A stretch of DNA of 64,000 bases from Dongia_B sp035539075 (GTDB taxonomy: Bacteria > Pseudomonadota > Alphaproteobacteria > Dongiales > Dongiaceae), in contig DATLJB010000232.1 of the NCBI GenBank assembly GCA_035539075.1, positions 1-64,000 of the forward strand. The letters are read 5' to 3'. The notes under the pieces are model-generated. The model was not told the origin of the DNA and did no database searches. It saw nothing but the letters and a program-made list of their open reading frames with translations. Every line of letters begins with the position of its first letter. Position 1 is the first letter of the stretch. Position numbers and translations under genes: made by a program. Below, piece after piece: positions 10,408 through 19,870 of the stretch.

Positions 10408-10877
10408 CGCGTCCTGACAAATGATGCAGCCAAAATGATGCAGCAGCGTGCCGCCACGTACTACCGTGTCGCCAGGCGATCGCGCCGCGGCGGGCAGATC
10501 ATGCGCAGGCTTCGCCGATCGTCAAGCGGTCAGTCCGGCCCGCGGTTCCGCGCTGTATCGCCTGGCTTGCCGAGCGGCCTTATCGGGAACCGGCATTCCG
10601 GCCGGTGATGCCGCAGCCGGCGCCGATCGAGCCGCTTAGGCCGGCGCGATAGAATCACGCGCCGGCATCAGGACGACAGTCGGCAAGCGGTCGTCTCCTA
10701 CCCCGGGTTTGTCATCGTAAACCTATGTCTACATCCGTTTTAGGCAGTCCTACCCAATTCAAAGTGTGAGTTAATTAGTTGTTTTTGAAGAACAATTTAC
10801 ACGTTCAATTTACTAAAAATTATGATTCCTGCGTCAGAATGACGCTGCCGCGACAACCATATCGAGAAACGAGCGGC
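10408..10877. promoter_or_regulatory. Intergenic region with AT-rich promoter zone
   Basis: About 470 bases between Rsm22 (leftward) and the chemoreceptor region (rightward). The stretch 10710-10830 is strongly AT-rich for this genome and is the likely promoter for the rightward transcript. It ends in a perfect inverted repeat, GCGTCA (10831-10836) and TGACGC (10840-10845), that could be an operator. Confidence 0.5.
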
Positions 10878-10891
10878 AAGGAGAAACGCTT

Positions 10892-11004
10892 ATGTCAGTG
10901 CGCCTATTCGACGAGATCACCCTCGTCGCTCCAATGGGGAAGTCCGATGCCCCCGGCTCAGGCAAATCCCGCGCCTTGCGCGCGGTTTGCCTGAGCCGGG
11001 GGGC
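10892..11004 (+). pseudogene. Decayed 5' end of a chemoreceptor gene, or leader ORF
   Basis: An ATG at 10892 has a good ribosome site (AAGGAG, 14 bases upstream of the ATG) and begins MSVRLFDEITLVAPMGKSDA. This aligns with the start of the downstream chemoreceptor (MSLRLFGGDAANILTALGRS), sharing MS-RLF and the following leucine/alanine pattern. After about 20 residues the resemblance stops at a large hairpin, although the frame stays open to 11248 with no coding character. It is either the stump of a duplicated chemoreceptor gene or a translated leader. Confidence 0.4.
10950..11002. repeat. Very strong hairpin, 17-bp perfect stem plus inner 6-bp stem
   Basis: Bases 10950-10966 pair perfectly with 10986-11002. 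The loop itself folds (CCGCGC 10969-10974 with GCGCGG 10980-10985, five-base loop). No T-run follows, so it is not a standard intrinsic terminator. It lies in the transcribed region upstream of the chemoreceptor. Confidence 0.85.
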
Positions 11005-11247
11005 TATACCATCGTCTAGCCGGTTTTATACATCCGCGCGGTGCCGTTATACGGCTGCCGCCTGTGCCGCCTTTGGGTCTTCGATCATATTGGCCTTGTC
11101 AGACCGTCCTTCAGCGATGCCGACCGCAAGGAAAATCCGGCATGGCAGTCGGGCGGTTGCGTTGCGAAACAAGATTACGGCCGCTGCGGTCAATGCTGTG
11201 ATGGATTGGCAGATGCAGCGGCTTATTTCTTCCCAAGGAGCCATGTG

Positions 11248-12750
11248 ATGTCCCTGCGTCTTTTCGGCGGCGATGCCGCCAATATCCTGACCGCGTTGGG
11301 GCGTTCCCAGGCGATCATCGAATTCAAGCTCGACGGCACCATCATCACCGCCAACGAGAACTTCCTGAAGGCGCTGGGCTACAGCCTGGCCGAGATCCAG
11401 GGCAAGCATCACAGCATGTTCGTCGAAGCCGCCTATCGCGACAGCGCGGCCTATCGCCAGTTCTGGGAGAAGCTGCGCGCCGGCGACTATGCCGCCGAGC
11501 GTTTCAAGCGGATCGGCAAGGGCGGCAAGGAAGTCTGGATCGAAGCGTCCTACAACCCGGTCATGGGTGCCGGCGGCAAACCCTACAAGGTCATCAAGAT
11601 TGCTACCGATATCACTGCGCAGAAGATGGCCGAGGCCGATCTGCAGGGACAGGTGGCGGCGATCGGCCGCTCCCAGGCCGTCATCCAGTTCGAACTGGAC
11701 GGCACGGTGATTGACGCCAACGAGAATTTCCTCGCCGTGCTCGGCTACAGCCTGGCGGAAATCAAGGGCAAGCATCACAGCATGTTCGTCGAGCCGTCCT
11801 ATCGCGACAGCGGCGCCTACCAGCAGTTCTGGCAGAACCTGCGCAAGGGCGAATTCCAGGCCGGCCAGTTCAAGCGGATCGGCAAGGGCGGCAAGGAATG
11901 CTGGATCGAGGCCAGCTATAACCCGATCCTGGATGCCAATGGCCGGCCCTACAAGGTCGTCAAATTCGCCACCGATCTCTCCAAGCGCAAGGAAGAGAAC
12001 CGCGCGCTCGCCAATGATTTCGAGCGCAATGTGAAGGCGATGGTGCAGCAGGTGGCGGGTTCCGCCAGCAACATGCAGGGAACCGCGCAATCGCTGGCAG
12101 CGGTGGCGGAGCAGACCAATCAGCAATCCTCCACCGTCTCCGCGGCCACGGAAGAGCTGGCGGCCTCGGTCAACGAGATCTCGCGCCAGATCACCGACGC
12201 CAATGCCGTGATCGGCACGGCGGTGAGCGGCGCCCAGAAATCCGAGCAGATGGTCGCCGATCTGGTGGGCGCCGCCGAGAAGATCGGCGCGGTGACCCAG
12301 ATGATCAACGACATCGCCTCGCAGACTAATCTGCTGGCGCTCAATGCGACGATCGAGGCGGCGCGCGCCGGCGAGGCCGGCAAGGGCTTCGCGGTCGTCG
12401 CCTCGGAAGTGAAATCCCTGGCGACGCAGACCAGCAAGGCGACGGAAGAGATCGAGCAGCAGATCAAGGGCATCCAGGAATCGAGCCAGGCGACCGCCAG
12501 CGCGATCCGCGAGATCGCCAATATCATCACCAAGGTCAGCGAGATCAGCACCTCGATCTCCGGCGCGGTCGAGGAGCAGTCGGCGGCCACGCGCGAGGTC
12601 TCCAGCAATATCAGCGGCGTCACCCAGGCGGCCGATGAAACCGGCCGTTCCTCGGCGACGGTGCTCACCGTGTCGCAGGAACTGGCGCATCAGGCGGCCG
12701 AACTCGAACAGCGGGTCGACCAGTTCCTGGTCACCGTCCGCGCCATGTAG
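11248..12750 (+). CDS. Soluble PAS-PAS methyl-accepting chemotaxis protein (BdlA-like layout)
   Basis: A 500-residue cytoplasmic chemoreceptor. Two PAS domains of nearly identical sequence (about 8-120 and 130-242) each carry the GKHHSMFV...YRDS...QFW and KRIGKGGKE.WIEASYNP segments; an internal duplication is obvious. The signalling domain follows, with the conserved tip (SQTNLLALNATIEAARAGE) and flanking methylation helices. No membrane helix is present. The two-PAS plus MCP arrangement is that of BdlA-type aerotaxis or dispersal sensors, so a redox or oxygen cue via a PAS cofactor is likely. The ATG at 11248 follows AAGGAG with seven-base spacing; the frame upstream is open but not coding. 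A hairpin follows the stop. Confidence 0.92.
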   Translation: MSLRLFGGDAANILTALGRSQAIIEFKLDGTIITANENFLKALGYSLAEIQGKHHSMFVEAAYRDSAAYRQFWEKLRAGDYAAERFKRIGKGGKEVWIEASYNPVMGAGGKPYKVIKIATDITAQKMAEADLQGQVAAIGRSQAVIQFELDGTVIDANENFLAVLGYSLAEIKGKHHSMFVEPSYRDSGAYQQFWQNLRKGEFQAGQFKRIGKGGKECWIEASYNPILDANGRPYKVVKFATDLSKRKEENRALANDFERNVKAMVQQVAGSASNMQGTAQSLAAVAEQTNQQSSTVSAATEELAASVNEISRQITDANAVIGTAVSGAQKSEQMVADLVGAAEKIGAVTQMINDIASQTNLLALNATIEAARAGEAGKGFAVVASEVKSLATQTSKATEEIEQQIKGIQESSQATASAIREIANIITKVSEISTSISGAVEEQSAATREVSSNISGVTQAADETGRSSATVLTVSQELAHQAAELEQRVDQFLVTVRAM

Positions 12751-12786
12751 CGGACGAGGCAGGACGTCAGACCCCGCCTCCGGATC

Positions 12787-12817
12787 GGACGACGGCAGTT
12801 GAGTCCTGCCGTCGTCC
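12787..12817 (+). terminator. Terminator-like hairpin after PAS-PAS chemoreceptor
   Basis: A perfect 12-bp stem (12787-12798 with 12806-12817) and a seven-base loop lie 36 bases after the stop codon. The T-rich tract (TCTTT) is displaced about 15 bases downstream. Confidence 0.6.
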
Positions 12818-13006
12818 CGGCCGATCGGCATCTTTCCTGCGCGGCCGGCTCACAGCTCTTGTCGAAAAATATCGCAGGTACCCAGCCGGGCGACGCATTA
12901 TAACCGTTCCGAAGCGGGCGACGCTTCGCAGGCCGGGCGTTTCGGCTGACATGTCCCGATACCCGGCAAACCGCGATGTCGGCCGGATGGCGAGCAGGGA
13001 TTTGCG

Positions 13007-13705
13007 ATGGCTTTCGACCTCAAGCTCACCCAGGAGCTTGTCGCCCTCTGCGAGAGAATTGAAGCCGATCCCGGGCCCGATCCCAGCGAACGTTATATGG
13101 ACGATCATGATTACGCCGAGGCCGCGCGGCATCTCGCGCAGCAGGTGGCCGATGGACCGCTCTGGGTCTTCGCCTATGGGTCATTGATCTGGAAGCCGGC
13201 TTTTACCGCCGAGGAACATCTGGTCGGCACAGCCCATGGGTGGCATCGCTCTTTCTGCCTGGAGATCCGGCGCTGGCGCGGCACGCCGCAGCAACCCGGG
13301 CTGATGCTGGCCTTGCGGCGCGGCGGCAGCTGCCGGGGCGTGGCCTATCGTTTGCCAAAGACGAACATCACAGCCCAGATCGAAGAGATGCTGCGGCGTG
13401 AGATCAGCCGCCCGGGCGGCCTTAAATGCATGCGCTGGCTGCCGGTCAACCATAATGGGACGCGCATCAAGGCGCTTACCTTCTGGGCGGTCGATGCCGA
13501 TTATCCCGCTTTTGTCGACAAGGCGCCGGAGCAGGTGGCGCATATCCTGGCCCGCGCCTGCGGCCATTTCGGCTCGGGTGCCAGCTATCTCTATCACACC
13601 ATCCTCAATCTCCACGCCCACGGTATTCGCGACCGTTACCTCTGGCGGCTACAGCAACTCGTTGCCGACGAGATTGCCCTCCTGAAGACCCAGTCTCGCG
13701 CCTGA
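13007..13705 (+). CDS. ChaC-type glutathione-specific gamma-glutamylcyclotransferase
   Basis: Cleaves glutathione to 5-oxoproline and Cys-Gly in the cytosol. The 232-residue protein has the family's glycine-containing substrate loop VFAYGSLIWKP (Y57-G-S-L60), the following HGWHRSFCL strand, and a glutamate in LRREI (E132) that matches the catalytic acid of ChaC enzymes. The C-terminus holds the GASYLYHTILNLHAHGIRD helix typical of bacterial ChaC. Length and motif order fit the family throughout. The ATG follows CAGGGA. It stands alone between two chemoreceptors. Confidence 0.9.
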   Translation: MAFDLKLTQELVALCERIEADPGPDPSERYMDDHDYAEAARHLAQQVADGPLWVFAYGSLIWKPAFTAEEHLVGTAHGWHRSFCLEIRRWRGTPQQPGLMLALRRGGSCRGVAYRLPKTNITAQIEEMLRREISRPGGLKCMRWLPVNHNGTRIKALTFWAVDADYPAFVDKAPEQVAHILARACGHFGSGASYLYHTILNLHAHGIRDRYLWRLQQLVADEIALLKTQSRA

Positions 13706-13882
13706 TATCGCTGTCGGTGCATCACGTCGCACCGTCGCGCGCGACGGCAGAGGACGTGCGCGGGAAATTAAGGCACTTTTAATACCTCTTTGAATAATAC
13801 TGTATTCAGTGTGGGAGCTGTGGCGGATGGCCCGTGGCCATCATGAACAAGAACATCGACGCAGCTGAAGTCGGGGAAAAAA

Positions 13883-15559
13883 ATGAAGAATCTCAAGATC
13901 GGCTCGAAGATCGTGAGCGTGGTTCTGCTGCTGGCGGTGATCAGCGGCCTCGCCATGACTTTTGCCGCCATCCGCATGTCGTCGATCAACACGGCCTATA
14001 ACGGCATATTGGACGGGCAGGTGACGGAGACGCTCTTCATAACCCGCGCCAACCGCTTCCTCGCCGCCATCAAGGGCGATCTCTACGGTGTCATCGCCGA
14101 GACCTCGGCCGACGAGATCAAGTCCCTGGCAACGCAGTTCCCCGAGGATGTGAAGACCTTCAAGAGCTTTCTCGACACGGCCGCGACGGCCGGCCAGGAC
14201 GATAGGGACGCGATCGAGGGCGTACGCGCCGATTTCGACAGCATGGCTGATGCCATGAACCAGGTGATGACCTTCGCCGCCGCCGGTCAGAAGGACAAGG
14301 CGATCGAGGTCTATCACACCGGCATCCGCGCGCAGATGGATGCGCTCAGCAAGAAGATGGTGGGCTATGTCGCGGAGAACACGAAGCAGACGCAAGCCCT
14401 GGCGAAAGGCGCCGATGCCGAGGCCCATGCGACCGTCTATATCACCGCTGGCGTGACGACGATCGGCATTGCCTTCGGCATCATAATCGCGCTTTACATC
14501 GCCCGTGCCGGCATCGTCGCGCCGATCGGCGGCGTCAACGGGGCCATGCGGCATCTCAGCACGGGCGAACTCGATGTCGACATTCCCGGCACCGATCGCG
14601 GTGACGAAGTGGGCATGATGGCGAAGACGCTGCAGGTGTTCCGCGACAAGCTGGCCGAAGGCGAACGCCTGCGTCTCGCCCAGCAGGCGGAGCAGGAACG
14701 CCAGCTCAAGCGGGCGCAACTGGTGGAGGCGGCGGTCGCCCGCTTCGAGACGGCGATCGCCGGTGTCGTCGCGACGGTCAGCGGCTCGGCGACCCAGTTG
14801 CAGTCGACGGCGCAATCGATGACGGCGACGGCCGAGGAAACCTCGCGCCAGTCGACGGCGGTGGCGGCGGCCTCCGAGCAGACGACGCAGAATGTGCAGA
14901 CCGTCGCCTCGGCGACGGAGGAACTGTCGGCCTCGATCCGCGAGATCGGCGGGCAGATCAACGAAGCCAGCCGCATCATCAATCACGCCGTCGTCCAGGC
15001 GCAGGAGACGGATGCCAAGGTCAAGAGCCTCTCCGAAGCGGCGCAGAAGATCGGCGACGTGGTCAGCCTGATCAACGACATCGCTTCGCAGACCAACCTG
15101 CTGGCGCTGAACGCGACAATCGAGGCGGCGCGCGCCGGCGAGGCGGGCAAGGGTTTCGCCGTGGTCGCCTCGGAGGTCAAGACCCTGGCCACCCAGACGG
15201 CGCGGGCGACGGACGAGATCGACGCGCAGATTCGCGCCATCCAGGAAGCCTCGAACAGCTCTGCCGCGGCGATCCGGGAGATCGCCGAAACCGTCCGCCG
15301 CGTCAACGAGGTATCGACGACGATCGCATCGGCGGTCGAGGAGCAGAGCGCGGCGACGCAGGAGATTTCCCGCAACGTCCAGCAGGCGGCGCAAGGCACC
15401 GCGGAAGTATCGGTCAATATCAGCAATGTCACCCAGGCGGCGACGGAGACGGGCCAGGCGGCCGGCGAGTTGCTGAGTGCGGCCGGCGGTCTCGCCCGTA
15501 ACGGCGACGTGCTGCGCAGCGAGGTCGACAATTTCCTCAACGAGATCCGCGCCGCCTGA
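13883..15559 (+). CDS. Transmembrane methyl-accepting chemotaxis protein (paralogue 1)
   Basis: A 558-residue chemoreceptor with TM1 at about 10-30, a periplasmic helical sensor domain of about 155 residues, TM2 near 187-208 (VYITAGVTTIGIAFGIIIAL), a HAMP linker (GELDVDIPGTDRGDEVGMMA) and a long cytoplasmic signalling domain with the conserved tip (SQTNLLALNATIEAARAGE). The ligand-binding domain is not a PAS or Cache pattern that I can recognise; it looks like a four-helix bundle. It is closely related to the next chemoreceptor from the first residues (MKNLKIGSKI / MKNLKIGTKI) to the last (FLNEIRAA / FLRDIRAA), so the pair is a tandem duplication. The ATG follows GGGG with suitable spacing. 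Confidence 0.93.
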   Translation: MKNLKIGSKIVSVVLLLAVISGLAMTFAAIRMSSINTAYNGILDGQVTETLFITRANRFLAAIKGDLYGVIAETSADEIKSLATQFPEDVKTFKSFLDTAATAGQDDRDAIEGVRADFDSMADAMNQVMTFAAAGQKDKAIEVYHTGIRAQMDALSKKMVGYVAENTKQTQALAKGADAEAHATVYITAGVTTIGIAFGIIIALYIARAGIVAPIGGVNGAMRHLSTGELDVDIPGTDRGDEVGMMAKTLQVFRDKLAEGERLRLAQQAEQERQLKRAQLVEAAVARFETAIAGVVATVSGSATQLQSTAQSMTATAEETSRQSTAVAAASEQTTQNVQTVASATEELSASIREIGGQINEASRIINHAVVQAQETDAKVKSLSEAAQKIGDVVSLINDIASQTNLLALNATIEAARAGEAGKGFAVVASEVKTLATQTARATDEIDAQIRAIQEASNSSAAAIREIAETVRRVNEVSTTIASAVEEQSAATQEISRNVQQAAQGTAEVSVNISNVTQAATETGQAAGELLSAAGGLARNGDVLRSEVDNFLNEIRAA

Positions 15560-15869
15560 ACTTGGGCGTTTGCAGGAACTTCCACCTCCTGCCGCGGATA
15601 AGGACGGCCATCGGCAGGCGCCGGTGGCCGTCTTTTCGCGTCGCCAATCAGGATAACCAAGCGCTCGGATCGCCGCCCGGCATCGCGTTCTAGGTATTTC
15701 TGCCTGGCGTCTATACCTTGGTCTAGTCCGGCTGTACTTCTGATCTTACTGCTGTACCGCTGCCGGTCTGGCCGCCTTCAGTCTCTCTTTGCATATTCGG
15801 TTCCGATGATGCCTCGCTGGGGCTCCGCCTTAGCGGGCCGGGTTCCTGGCGCATATGGAGAGAGAGACC
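15560..15869. promoter_or_regulatory. Region between tandem chemoreceptors
   Basis: It contains the terminator of the first paralogue and then about 230 bases with no gene that should hold the promoter of the second. The ribosome site GGAGAGAGA (15857-15865) precedes the ATG at 15870. Confidence 0.5.
15603..15636 (+). terminator. Intrinsic terminator of chemoreceptor paralogue 1
   Basis: Stem GACGGCCA (15603-15610) with TGGCCGTC (15625-15632), followed by TTTT. The 34 bases are the same as in the terminator after the second paralogue at 17592, so the terminator was copied together with the gene. Confidence 0.85.
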
Positions 15870-17546
15870 ATGAAGAACCTGAAGATCGGCACCAAGATCC
15901 TGTGCGCGGTCGGCGTGCTGGCCGTGCTGACCGGTATCGCACTCGCCTTTTCCGCCTATCGCATGAGCGCCATGAGCGGCGATTACGGCGCGGTGATCCG
16001 TGGTCCGCAGACTGAAGTCTATCTCCTCGCGCGCGCCAATCGCCGCACCATGACGATACTGGCCGATCTCTACGGCACGATTGCCGAGACGGACCCGGTC
16101 GAGATCAAGAGGATGTCCGACGCCTATCCCCAGGACCTGGCGAAATTCCACGAATTCATGGACAAGGCGGCGGCGGCCCAGCCGCAGGACGCGCCGATGA
16201 TCCAGAGCATGATTGCCGAAGTCGACAAGCTGAAAGGGTCGATGAGCGAGGTCATCTCGCTTGCCAGCGCCAATCAGAACGCGCAGGCGGTCGATCTCTA
16301 TCATAAGGAAGTGCGCGATCCCATCAATGCGATCATCGCCAAGGTGGCGAAATTCGTCGAGGACAAGAGTGCAGCGACGGATAAGGTTGTCGCGGAGACG
16401 GACAGCATGGCGACGCGCACGATCTATCTGTCGATTGCGGTCGGCGTCGTCGGCGTCGTCATCGGCGTGATCATTTCGCTGCTGGTTTCCAGGACCGGCA
16501 TCGTCGCGCCGATCGCCGCCGTCAACGGCTCGATGCAGCAGCTCAGCAACGGCGAACTGGATATTGAGATTGCCGGCACCGAGCGCCGCGACGAAGTCGG
16601 CATGATGGCGAAGACGCTGCAGGTGTTCCGCGACAAGCTGGCGGAAGGCGAGCGGATGCGGACGGCGCAGCAGGTCGAGCAGGAGCGCCAGTTGAAGCGC
16701 GCCCAGACGGTCGAGACGGCGGTCGCGCGCTTCGAGCAGGCGATCTCCGGCGTCGTCGCCACGGTCAGCAGCTCGGCGACCGAATTGCAGTCGACGGCGC
16801 AATCGATGACGGCGACGGCGGAGGAGACCTCGCGCCAGTCTTCGGCGGTGGCGGCGGCCTCATCGCAGACCACGCAGAATGTGCAGACAGTCGCCTCGGC
16901 GACCGAGGAATTGTCGGCCTCGATCCATGAGATCGCCAGCCAGGTCACCGAAGCCGGCCGCATCATCAACCAGGCCGTGGCCCAGGCATCGGAAACCGAC
17001 GCCAAGGTGAAGAGCCTGGCGGAAGCCGCGCAGAAGATCGGCGAAGTGGTGGGTCTCATCAACGATATCGCCTCGCAGACCAATCTGCTGGCCTTGAACG
17101 CCACCATCGAGGCGGCGCGGGCCGGCGAGGCCGGCAAGGGCTTCGCGGTCGTCGCCTCCGAAGTGAAGACCCTGGCGACCCAGACGGCGCGGGCGACCGA
17201 TGAGATTGATGCCCAGATCCGCGCAATCCAGGACGCCTCGTCGACCTCGGCCGAGGCGATCCGGGAAATTGCCGATACCATCCGCCGCGTCAACGAGGTC
17301 TCGACCGCCATCGCTTCGGCGGTGGAGGAGCAGGGTGCGGCCACGCAGGAGATCTCCCGCAACGTGCAGCAGGCGGCCCAGGGCACATCGGAAGTCTCGG
17401 CCAATATCGGCAATGTCACCCAGGCGGCCGCCGAGACCGGCCATGCCGCCGGCGACGTGCTCAACGCGGCGGGCGAGCTGGCGCGCAACGGCGATACCCT
17501 GCGCAGCGAGGTTGACAGCTTCCTGCGCGATATCCGCGCCGCCTGA
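15870..17546 (+). CDS. Transmembrane methyl-accepting chemotaxis protein (paralogue 2)
   Basis: A 558-residue chemoreceptor with the same plan as its upstream neighbour: TM1 near 8-30, helical periplasmic domain, TM2 near 187-205 (IAVGVVGVVIGVIISLLV), HAMP (GELDIEIAGTERRDEVGMMA) and an MCP signalling domain that is almost identical to the neighbour's. The periplasmic domains have diverged much more than the cytoplasmic parts, which suggests different ligands with the same output. The start at 15870 matches the paralogue; an ATG 15 bases earlier overlaps the ribosome site and is less likely. Confidence 0.93.
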   Translation: MKNLKIGTKILCAVGVLAVLTGIALAFSAYRMSAMSGDYGAVIRGPQTEVYLLARANRRTMTILADLYGTIAETDPVEIKRMSDAYPQDLAKFHEFMDKAAAAQPQDAPMIQSMIAEVDKLKGSMSEVISLASANQNAQAVDLYHKEVRDPINAIIAKVAKFVEDKSAATDKVVAETDSMATRTIYLSIAVGVVGVVIGVIISLLVSRTGIVAPIAAVNGSMQQLSNGELDIEIAGTERRDEVGMMAKTLQVFRDKLAEGERMRTAQQVEQERQLKRAQTVETAVARFEQAISGVVATVSSSATELQSTAQSMTATAEETSRQSSAVAAASSQTTQNVQTVASATEELSASIHEIASQVTEAGRIINQAVAQASETDAKVKSLAEAAQKIGEVVGLINDIASQTNLLALNATIEAARAGEAGKGFAVVASEVKTLATQTARATDEIDAQIRAIQDASSTSAEAIREIADTIRRVNEVSTAIASAVEEQGAATQEISRNVQQAAQGTSEVSANIGNVTQAAAETGHAAGDVLNAAGELARNGDTLRSEVDSFLRDIRAA

Positions 17547-17591
17547 AGGACCCCACCCGCAGCAGCTTCCCCGCCCTCTGCTGCGGATCAA

Positions 17592-17626
17592 GACGGCCAT
17601 CGGCAGGCGCCGGTGGCCGTCTTTTT
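17592..17626 (+). terminator. Intrinsic terminator of chemoreceptor paralogue 2
   Basis: Stem GACGGCCA (17592-17599) with TGGCCGTC (17614-17621) followed by TTTTT. Same stem and loop as after paralogue 1. It separates this gene from the convergent MFS gene. Confidence 0.85.
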
Positions 17627-17747
17627 GTTATCTGTTCCCTTTGTCTATCTGAGACCGCCGGCCGCATGTCGGAAAGGACCAGCCGATCGCCGCGGGACTG
17701 CCTTGGCGGGTGTCTTGCGCCGCGGCGGTATCGCCATTTTCGTTTTT

Positions 17748-19280
17748 TTAATGGCCGCCGGCGGCGGCGCTCATATCGACGTCATGCTGCGGCCGGGCCT
17801 TGACCCAGATCCAGGAGATGACGGCGGCGATGAGCAGCATGGCGGTGGAGAGCCGGAAGACATCCTGCAGGCCGCTGGTGATATCGCTGCGGGCGATCAG
17901 GCCGCCGAACAGCGCAACACCCATCGCGCCACCGACCTGGCGGGCGGTGTTGAGCACCGCCGAGGCGGTGCCGGCGCGCTGGCGCTCGATGCTGGCGAGG
18001 ACCGAGGCGGTCATCGCCGGCACGGTGACGCCGGTGCCGATCGGAATGAGGGCAAGCGCGATCGCCATATAGACGAAGGGCGTCGTCGCGCTGACATCGT
18101 AGAGCAGGGCGAAGCCGGCCGAGCCGACAATCAGCCCGCCGGTGATCGGCAGGCGAAAGCCGAGATGCGCGGCGAGCCAGCCGCTGGCGATGTTCGACAG
18201 CACGAAGATGCCGGTCAGCGGCAGGAAGGCCAGCCCCGTTTCGGCCGGCGAGTAATGCCGGACCTGCTGGAAATAAAGGCTGAGCACGAAGATCAGGCCG
18301 TAGAAGGTCAGGTTGATGACGACGCCGATGCAGCTTGCCGCCGAGAAGGTCGAGCGCCGGAAGAAGCCCAGCGGCAGCATGGGATGCGGATGCCGGCGCT
18401 CGATGACCAGGAAAGCCATCAGGCCGATGAAGGCGACGGCGAAGCATTCGACCACCAATGGATCGCCCCAGCCGCGCGAGCCGGCTTCGATGACGGCGCC
18501 GGTCACGCTGGTCAGCGTGACGATCGCCAGGATCTGCCCCAGCCAGTCGAAGCTGCCCGGCTTGTGCAGGGCGCTTTCGGCCACATGGCGCCAGACGAAC
18601 CACAAGGTGGCGGCGCAAAGCGGCAGGTTGACGAGGAAGATGCTGCGCCAGCCGAAGGCATCGATCAGGAAGCCGCCGATCAGCGGCCCGGCCGCGACGG
18701 CAGCGCCGCCGGTCGAGCTCCACCAGCCGATGGCGCGGGTCCGCATCCGGTGGTCGTCGCCGCAGGCATGCGAGAGCAGGGCCAGCGAAGTCGGCATGAT
18801 CATGGCGGCGCTGGCGCCCTGCATCACGCGGGCGATGACGAGCGTCAGGGTATTGGGCGCGATGCCGCAGCCGAGCGAGGAGAGGCCGAAGAGGATGATG
18901 CCCAGCACGTAGGTCGCGCGCGAGCCGAGCCGGTCGCCGACCACCCCGGCTGACAGCAGCAGGCCGGCAAAAGCCAGCGTATAGGCGTCGACCACCCATT
19001 GCAGCCCGCCCACCGCCGCGCCCAATTGCGCGCCGATATGCGGCAGGCCGACATTGACGATGGTGATGTCGATCATCACGACGATGAGGCCGAGGCTGGT
19101 CGCCGCCAGGGTCCAGCCCAGAGAACCGCGCCCTGCGGTAGCAGCGTCGGGCCGCGTCTCGCCAAGCTTCGTCCCGCCAAGCCTCGTCTCTCCCGCCGCG
19201 GTTTCCGCCGCAGCGGGTCCGTTATCAGCAAGCATGTCCGTCATTCCTTCCGAACAGCCCCTGTCAGATCCATGATCCAT
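17748..19280 (-). CDS. MFS multidrug exporter, DHA2 (EmrB/QacA) family
   Basis: A proton-driven exporter of the 14-helix DHA2 family, 510 residues. Recognisable family parts are the first helix with the acidic motif (LIVVMIDITIVNVGLPHI), LQWVVDAYTLAFAGLLLSAG in helix 2, motif A (GDRLGSRATYVLGI) and the motif C region (WWSSTGGAAVAAGPLIGG) ending in FGWRSIFLVNLP. The first 55 residues are a charged, low-complexity cytoplasmic tail with a 15-bp repeat (TRLGGTKLGETRPD). ATG 19280 follows AAAGGA at a good distance; a second candidate at 19235 follows GGAAGGA and would shorten the tail. No regulator or membrane-fusion partner is adjacent, and the substrate is unknown. Confidence 0.9.
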   Translation of the reverse strand: MDHGSDRGCSEGMTDMLADNGPAAAETAAGETRLGGTKLGETRPDAATAGRGSLGWTLAATSLGLIVVMIDITIVNVGLPHIGAQLGAAVGGLQWVVDAYTLAFAGLLLSAGVVGDRLGSRATYVLGIILFGLSSLGCGIAPNTLTLVIARVMQGASAAMIMPTSLALLSHACGDDHRMRTRAIGWWSSTGGAAVAAGPLIGGFLIDAFGWRSIFLVNLPLCAATLWFVWRHVAESALHKPGSFDWLGQILAIVTLTSVTGAVIEAGSRGWGDPLVVECFAVAFIGLMAFLVIERRHPHPMLPLGFFRRSTFSAASCIGVVINLTFYGLIFVLSLYFQQVRHYSPAETGLAFLPLTGIFVLSNIASGWLAAHLGFRLPITGGLIVGSAGFALLYDVSATTPFVYMAIALALIPIGTGVTVPAMTASVLASIERQRAGTASAVLNTARQVGGAMGVALFGGLIARSDITSGLQDVFRLSTAMLLIAAVISWIWVKARPQHDVDMSAAAGGH

Positions 19281-19870
19281 CACGTTTCCTTTGGCGCCGT
19301 TGCCGGCGCGTTTCCTCTGGCGGCGCGATCGATGCCGGCCGCGCGGGATAAAGCTGAAAGACCGGTGATGCTCGATCGACGACGGGACGATAGGCACAGG
19401 CAGCAGGCGGAACCGCCGCTGACGCGCACGAGCCGTGCCGATTTTTCATCTCGGCGATGTGTGGAATTAGCTGCCCGCCAGCGCGGCCGAAGCCGGACCC
19501 GTGGCGGGTACCCGAAGGACCAACCGATTGCAGTGAAGATTGAAGCAGCTCGCCCCGGCTTCCCGTCGCACGCCGGCTTCCACCGACGCGCCGGAACGAG
19601 TTGCGAGCGATTGTGTTACTATAGCGATCAATGCCGCAGTGCAGTAGCGTCGTTCCGTCATGCAACACTCTGCATTTTTTCATGGCTAGGCCGGCGGCAA
19701 GACAGGCGGCAAGATACTGGCGAGGGGACAGGCCGCCGGCTATGGATTTTCCGCCCCGGTGATGTTTCTGTCCTCTGATAATGTAATGGACCGGGCTACG
19801 GGGAATGGCGGCGCAACAGGCATGCAAATTGGGATCGCCGGCGGAGCGCGCAGCGACGGATGGCAACCTG
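19281..19870. other. Intergenic region, no gene seen
   Basis: About 590 bases between the MFS exporter (leftward) and the exported protein (rightward). Several frames are open, as expected for GC-rich DNA, but none shows a recognisable protein. The stretch 19600-19690 is the most AT-rich part and may hold promoters. Confidence 0.4.

Noticed and set aside
11047..15394. Long minus-strand frames (594 and 517 codons) over the chemoreceptors
   Set aside because: Antisense shadows: Arg/Gly/Asp-rich translations with no motifs, while the forward frames contain complete MCP domains.
17613..18953. A 446-codon forward frame over the MFS exporter
   Set aside because: Highly charged translation without structure; the minus strand encodes a 14-helix transporter with all expected motifs.
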